A stretch of 64,000 nt of DNA, from positions 6,983 through 70,982 of the forward strand of contig DHOU01000020.1 in assembly GCA_002409745.1 (NCBI GenBank), given 5' to 3'. Position 1 is the stretch's first letter; each line of letters begins with the position of its first letter. The notes under the pieces were generated by a model. The model was not told where the DNA came from. It was given only the letters and a program-made list of their open reading frames with translations, and did no database searches. This document shows positions 61,086-64,000 of the stretch, piece after piece. Source of the stretch: Bacteroidales bacterium UBA5382 (GTDB taxonomy: Bacteria; Bacteroidota; Bacteroidia; Bacteroidales; Dysgonomonadaceae). The translations under genes and the position numbers were made by a program.

Positions 61086-62321
61086 ATGATGATAAGGCAT
61101 GTAATGAAAATCTGTTGGAACGAGCGTAAGAAGAATGCGTTTTTGCTTACGGAGTTATGTATCGTCGCCATTGCATTATGGTATGTAACGGACTATCTGT
61201 TCATCATGAATGCTTCGTATCATGTCCCCCTCAACAGGGATATCAAGGATACCTACAATGTGATCATCACCCAACGGGAGAAAGACAGCAAAGGCTATAT
61301 CCCGGAAGAGCGATTGACCCAAACCAAAGGAGAAGATATCCTGGAAATTGCGAACAGGTTGCGGCTTCATCCTGCAGTCGAAAACGCATCCGTCTCTTTA
61401 GTCGCTCAGCCGTACATTACGCACGATTCTTATACGGTACTTCATCGCGACACCCTTTCCCGCCATCTCCGTTGTTATATGGTCGATCGGGAGTTCTTCG
61501 ACGTATTCCGTATCCGTGCGAAAAACGGATCGCCTTTTCTCCTTGAAGATTTATTACCGGAACAACTTGTACTGACGGCCGATGTGGAAAAGGATCTTTT
61601 TGAAGGGCTTTCTGCAGTAGGCAAGCAAATAAGATGGGGAGAGGAAGAAAGCATGCGAAATATTTGTGCAGTCGCCGGAACGATGCCGCAGGCGGAATTC
61701 ATGACGCCCCTTCCCGCTTTTTTCTACATCATGAGTGATAAAGGTGTGGTCGAAATGGCCGAGAATAATTGGGAAGTTATTGAAATGTCCGTCCGGTTGA
61801 AGCCGGATGCCGATGAGGATGCTTTCCGCAAGGAGATGATGAACGGACTGAATGTACAGAATTTTTATCTTGTGGATATTCAACCTATTGGCGACATGCG
61901 GACTTCTTTTCTGGAACATACCGTAGAACAAGTAAAAAACAGGATATATATATTGCTCTTTTTGGTGTTGAACGCCTTTTTAGCAGTAATCGGCGTGTTC
62001 TGGTTCCGAACATCGCGGCGGACAAATGAAATAGGACTCCGCAAAGCCGTGGGATCTACCTGTAAAGGCATACGGCATATTCTTTTTTCGGAAGGAATCG
62101 TTTTGCTGATACTGGCAATGGTTCCCGCTATGATAATCGGCGCCGCTTTAGGACGGTTCGATGTTTTATCGACTTACTTTATGCCGTTTACCCTGAAGCG
62201 ATTTGCGATAGTAACGGCGCTTTGCTTCTTGAGCCTTTGCCTGATTGTCCTTGCCGGAATATATTTTCCCGCGCGCCGGGCCTCGAAAATTCATCCGGTG
62301 GAGGCGCTGAGGGAGGAATGA
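61086..62321 (+). CDS. FtsX/MacB-type ABC permease, type B, pair 3
   Basis: 411 residues. MIRHVMKICWNERKKNAFLL and WYVTDYLFIMNAS fit type B. The coupling loop is RTNEIGLRKAVGSTCKGIR and the end ARRASKIHPVEALREE is canonical. ATG 61086 and 61089 are adjacent starts. The last permease before the ATPase gene, from which it is separated by a tandem-word spacer. Confidence 0.92.
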   Translation: MMIRHVMKICWNERKKNAFLLTELCIVAIALWYVTDYLFIMNASYHVPLNRDIKDTYNVIITQREKDSKGYIPEERLTQTKGEDILEIANRLRLHPAVENASVSLVAQPYITHDSYTVLHRDTLSRHLRCYMVDREFFDVFRIRAKNGSPFLLEDLLPEQLVLTADVEKDLFEGLSAVGKQIRWGEEESMRNICAVAGTMPQAEFMTPLPAFFYIMSDKGVVEMAENNWEVIEMSVRLKPDADEDAFRKEMMNGLNVQNFYLVDIQPIGDMRTSFLEHTVEQVKNRIYILLFLVLNAFLAVIGVFWFRTSRRTNEIGLRKAVGSTCKGIRHILFSEGIVLLILAMVPAMIIGAALGRFDVLSTYFMPFTLKRFAIVTALCFLSLCLIVLAGIYFPARRASKIHPVEALREE

Positions 62322-62360
62322 ATGATGAATGATGAATGATGAATGATGAGTTATGAATGA
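62321..62360 (+). repeat. AATGATG tandem repeat
   Basis: Five copies of the heptamer GAATGAT directly at the stop of the last permease and before the ATPase leader. Confidence 0.65.
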
Positions 62361-62393
62361 GGATAATAAAACAACTTTAACAACATAAAAACA

Positions 62394-63077
62394 ATGATAA
62401 TGGAAAAGATGATTGTACTGAATCAAGTCGATAAGATTTATCGTACGGAAGAGATCGAAACGGTGGCATTGGAAAATGTCAACCTCGAAGTGAAGAAAGG
62501 CGAATTCCTCGCGGTCATGGGGCCTTCGGGATGCGGCAAATCGACCCTCCTGAATGTGATGGGATTGCTTGACGCTCCCACTTCCGGTAGCGTCATTATC
62601 GACGGTAAAGAAACCGCGCAGATGAAGGATACCGAACTCGCCCGCTTCCGGAATGAAAAGCTGGGCTTTGTCTTCCAGAGTTTTCATCTGATTAATTCGC
62701 TCAATGTATTGGATAATGTGGAACTGCCTTTGCTGTACCGTAAAGGTGTGTCGGCTTCCGAACGTCGCCGGTTGGCCGAAGCGGTCCTGAAAAAAGTCGG
62801 ATTATCGCATCGCATGCGCCATTTCCCGTCGCAATTGTCGGGCGGACAGTGCCAACGCGTAGCGATCGCCCGTGCGGTGATCGGAAATCCTTTTATCATC
62901 CTTGCTGATGAGCCGACGGGAAACCTCGATTCGAAGATGGGGGCCGAAGTGATGGACTTGCTTCATCAACTCAATCGCGAAGACGGCCGTACGATTGTCA
63001 TGGTAACGCATGATGAAAGCAAGGCGGCCCAAACATCCCGCACCATCCGCTTCTTCGACGGACGGCAAGTATCTTGA
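62394..63077 (+). CDS. ABC transporter ATPase, MacB/LolD type
   Basis: 227 residues (ATG 62394; 62400 would give 225). Complete nucleotide-binding domain: Walker A GPSGCGKST (43-51), Q-loop FVFQSFHLI, signature LSGGQ (148-152), Walker B IILADE (168-173) and the H-loop VMVTHDE. The branch is that of LolD/MacB/FtsE-like proteins that power mechanotransmission pumps. It is the only ATPase of the locus, so it must serve all three permease pairs or only one of them. It follows the third pair by 72 nt. Confidence 0.95.
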   Translation: MIMEKMIVLNQVDKIYRTEEIETVALENVNLEVKKGEFLAVMGPSGCGKSTLLNVMGLLDAPTSGSVIIDGKETAQMKDTELARFRNEKLGFVFQSFHLINSLNVLDNVELPLLYRKGVSASERRRLAEAVLKKVGLSHRMRHFPSQLSGGQCQRVAIARAVIGNPFIILADEPTGNLDSKMGAEVMDLLHQLNREDGRTIVMVTHDESKAAQTSRTIRFFDGRQVS

Positions 63078-63112
63078 TAATTAACAATGAATAATTAACA
63101 ACTAACAATGAA
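63078..63112 (+). repeat. AATTAACAA/AATGAAT tandem spacer
   Basis: Words AATTAACAA, CTAACAATGAAT and AATAATGAAT fill the short gap between the ATPase and the DUF2807 gene. Confidence 0.5.
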
Positions 63113-63114
63113 TA

Positions 63115-63966
63115 ATGAATATGAAAACAAAACAGATTATCATCGCCATACTTATTGCAATCATGGCTCCTGCGTTGTCGTATGCTCAAAGCAGTAAAAT
63201 CGTTCATCAAAACCGGCGTGTGGGTAACTTTTCTTCCATCGATGCTTCCGGCGGATGGGACGTGATCATCCGGCAGGGAAATACCTGTTCCGTTTCGGTA
63301 GAGGCTAACGAGGATCTTATCGATCATGCCGTCACCGAAGTGCGCAACGGGGTATTGCATATCTATAACGAAAGGAATACGCGGAATCATTTTAATTTCG
63401 GCACGCGGAATGTTATCCGCCGGGTAAACATTACCGTTCCCCGCCTGACAAAAATCGATGCCTCCGGCGGTTGCGACATTCGGTTTCAAACGCCTTTTAA
63501 AGCGGATGTGTTCGAGTTGGAACTCAGCGGCGGTTGCGATCTGGAGGACTTGAGGCTCGATTGCCGTCATTTCGAGGGTGACTTTAGCGGAGGAGTAGAT
63601 GTTTCCGTGTATTTTACTTCCGTGCAAAAGATTGATTTGGATGTGAGCGGCGGCAGCGATGTGGATTTGAAAAATATCGCAGCAAAAGAATGCGTGGTGG
63701 ATGCCAGCGGCGGTTGCGACATTGACCTGGCGGGGCGCACGGATTATTTGTCGATTGATGCTGCGGGCGGCTGTGATGTCTCGGCTTTCGGATTGCGGGC
63801 AACCCGTTGCGATGCAACTGTGAGCGGTGCTGCAGACGTGGAACTTTATGTGACCGATTCGCTTAAAGTCTCCGCTTTCGGAGCGAGCGATGTGTCCTAT
63901 AAGGGCAATCCCAAAAGCATCGAGAAAGACAAAGACCGTTCCAGTTCGATTGAAAAGGAAGACTGA
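63115..63966 (+). CDS. DUF2807 (head GIN domain) secreted repeat protein
   Basis: 283 residues. Signal peptide (about 1-25, SYAQ), then nine repeats spaced about 20 residues with the core [ID]-[AV]-SGG-x-D-[VI]: DASGGWDVI, DASGGCDIR, ELSGGCDLE, DFSGGVDVS, DVSGGSDVD, DASGGCDID, DAAGGCDVS, TVSGAADVE and AFGASDVS. This is the DUF2807 right-handed beta-helix. Function unknown; often encoded near envelope-stress or ABC-permease genes in Bacteroidetes. The tail (SIEKDKDRSSSIEKED) is charged. ATG 63121 is an alternative start. It probably ends the efflux operon. Confidence 0.9.
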   Translation: MNMKTKQIIIAILIAIMAPALSYAQSSKIVHQNRRVGNFSSIDASGGWDVIIRQGNTCSVSVEANEDLIDHAVTEVRNGVLHIYNERNTRNHFNFGTRNVIRRVNITVPRLTKIDASGGCDIRFQTPFKADVFELELSGGCDLEDLRLDCRHFEGDFSGGVDVSVYFTSVQKIDLDVSGGSDVDLKNIAAKECVVDASGGCDIDLAGRTDYLSIDAAGGCDVSAFGLRATRCDATVSGAADVELYVTDSLKVSAFGASDVSYKGNPKSIEKDKDRSSSIEKED

Positions 63967-64000
63967 TCGGGGATTACAGATTAGCAGATTAGCAGATTAG
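63967..64000 (+). repeat. AGATTAGC tandem repeat at window end
   Basis: Three copies of CAGATTAG run to the end of the window, so the true extent is not known. Confidence 0.5.

Overview
The window looks like chromosomal DNA of a Bacteroidales bacterium. A SusC/SusD pair, many SPII lipoproteins, Bacteroidetes-type -7 promoter elements (TAnnTTTG), sparse Shine-Dalgarno sequences and families such as DUF1080, DUF3467, DUF4199, PorT and DUF2807 all point that way. A Tannerella/Parabacteroides-like member is my guess from overall gene flavour and moderate GC; nothing here proves a genus. No rRNA, tRNA or CRISPR array was recognised.

Layout. 1-741: tail of a surface glycan-binding-type protein. 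1047-4406: Tat-exported Gfo/Idh/MocA oxidoreductase, DUF1080 lipoprotein and TIM-barrel lipoprotein, the gene set known from 3-keto-glycoside cleavage. 4516-10511: class II aldolase, alanine dehydrogenase, DUF3467 and cytochrome bd oxidase (cydAB). 10620-17730: lipoprotein-like Pcm, a DUF6261-like protein, a DUF3298 lipoprotein with rsmG, an AT-rich islet, an IS21 relic and a metallo-beta-lactamase-fold hydrolase. 17859-26933: gcvP, then on the minus strand mazG, dsbD, a perR-katA operon and a nitroreductase. 27150-33063: dnaB, a small lipoprotein, a LysM/PBP1-like protein, a PorT-like barrel and a U32 peptidase. 33602-38566: an unknown helical protein, two tiny ORFs with a shared motif, patatin, GH13 amylase and prs. 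38583-43757: a metallophosphoesterase relic, an A1S_2505/macro-like protein, apbE-ogt-porin, and GT2/DUF4199. 43921-51194: uraA, a third unknown helical protein and susCD. 51478-52620: an orphan protein with an RpoA-CTD-like motif. 53119-63966: a MacA-like adaptor, six FtsX/MacB-type permeases in three tandem A/B pairs, one ABC ATPase and a DUF2807 protein.

Physiology. Cytochrome bd, catalase with a PerR-type regulator, DsbD and a nitroreductase suggest an anaerobe that tolerates some oxygen. SusCD, the partial surface protein, the DUF1080 cluster and the GH13 enzyme show glycan use.

Non-coding structure is the most unusual part of the window. (i) Three degenerate arrays with strict 21- or 42-nt periodicity (11.79-12.04, 33.10-33.30 and 46.11-46.34 kb) each lie beside a gene for a 221-246-residue helical protein with a lysine/glutamate-rich tail. 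(ii) MITE-like elements of 100-190 bp share TTTAAA-containing terminal inverted repeats (5751, 7211, 23833, and a related one at 51233). (iii) Many intergenic spacers consist of 7-9-nt tandem words. I consider the periodic arrays with their partner genes the best candidate for something undescribed; their function is unknown and no mechanism is claimed.
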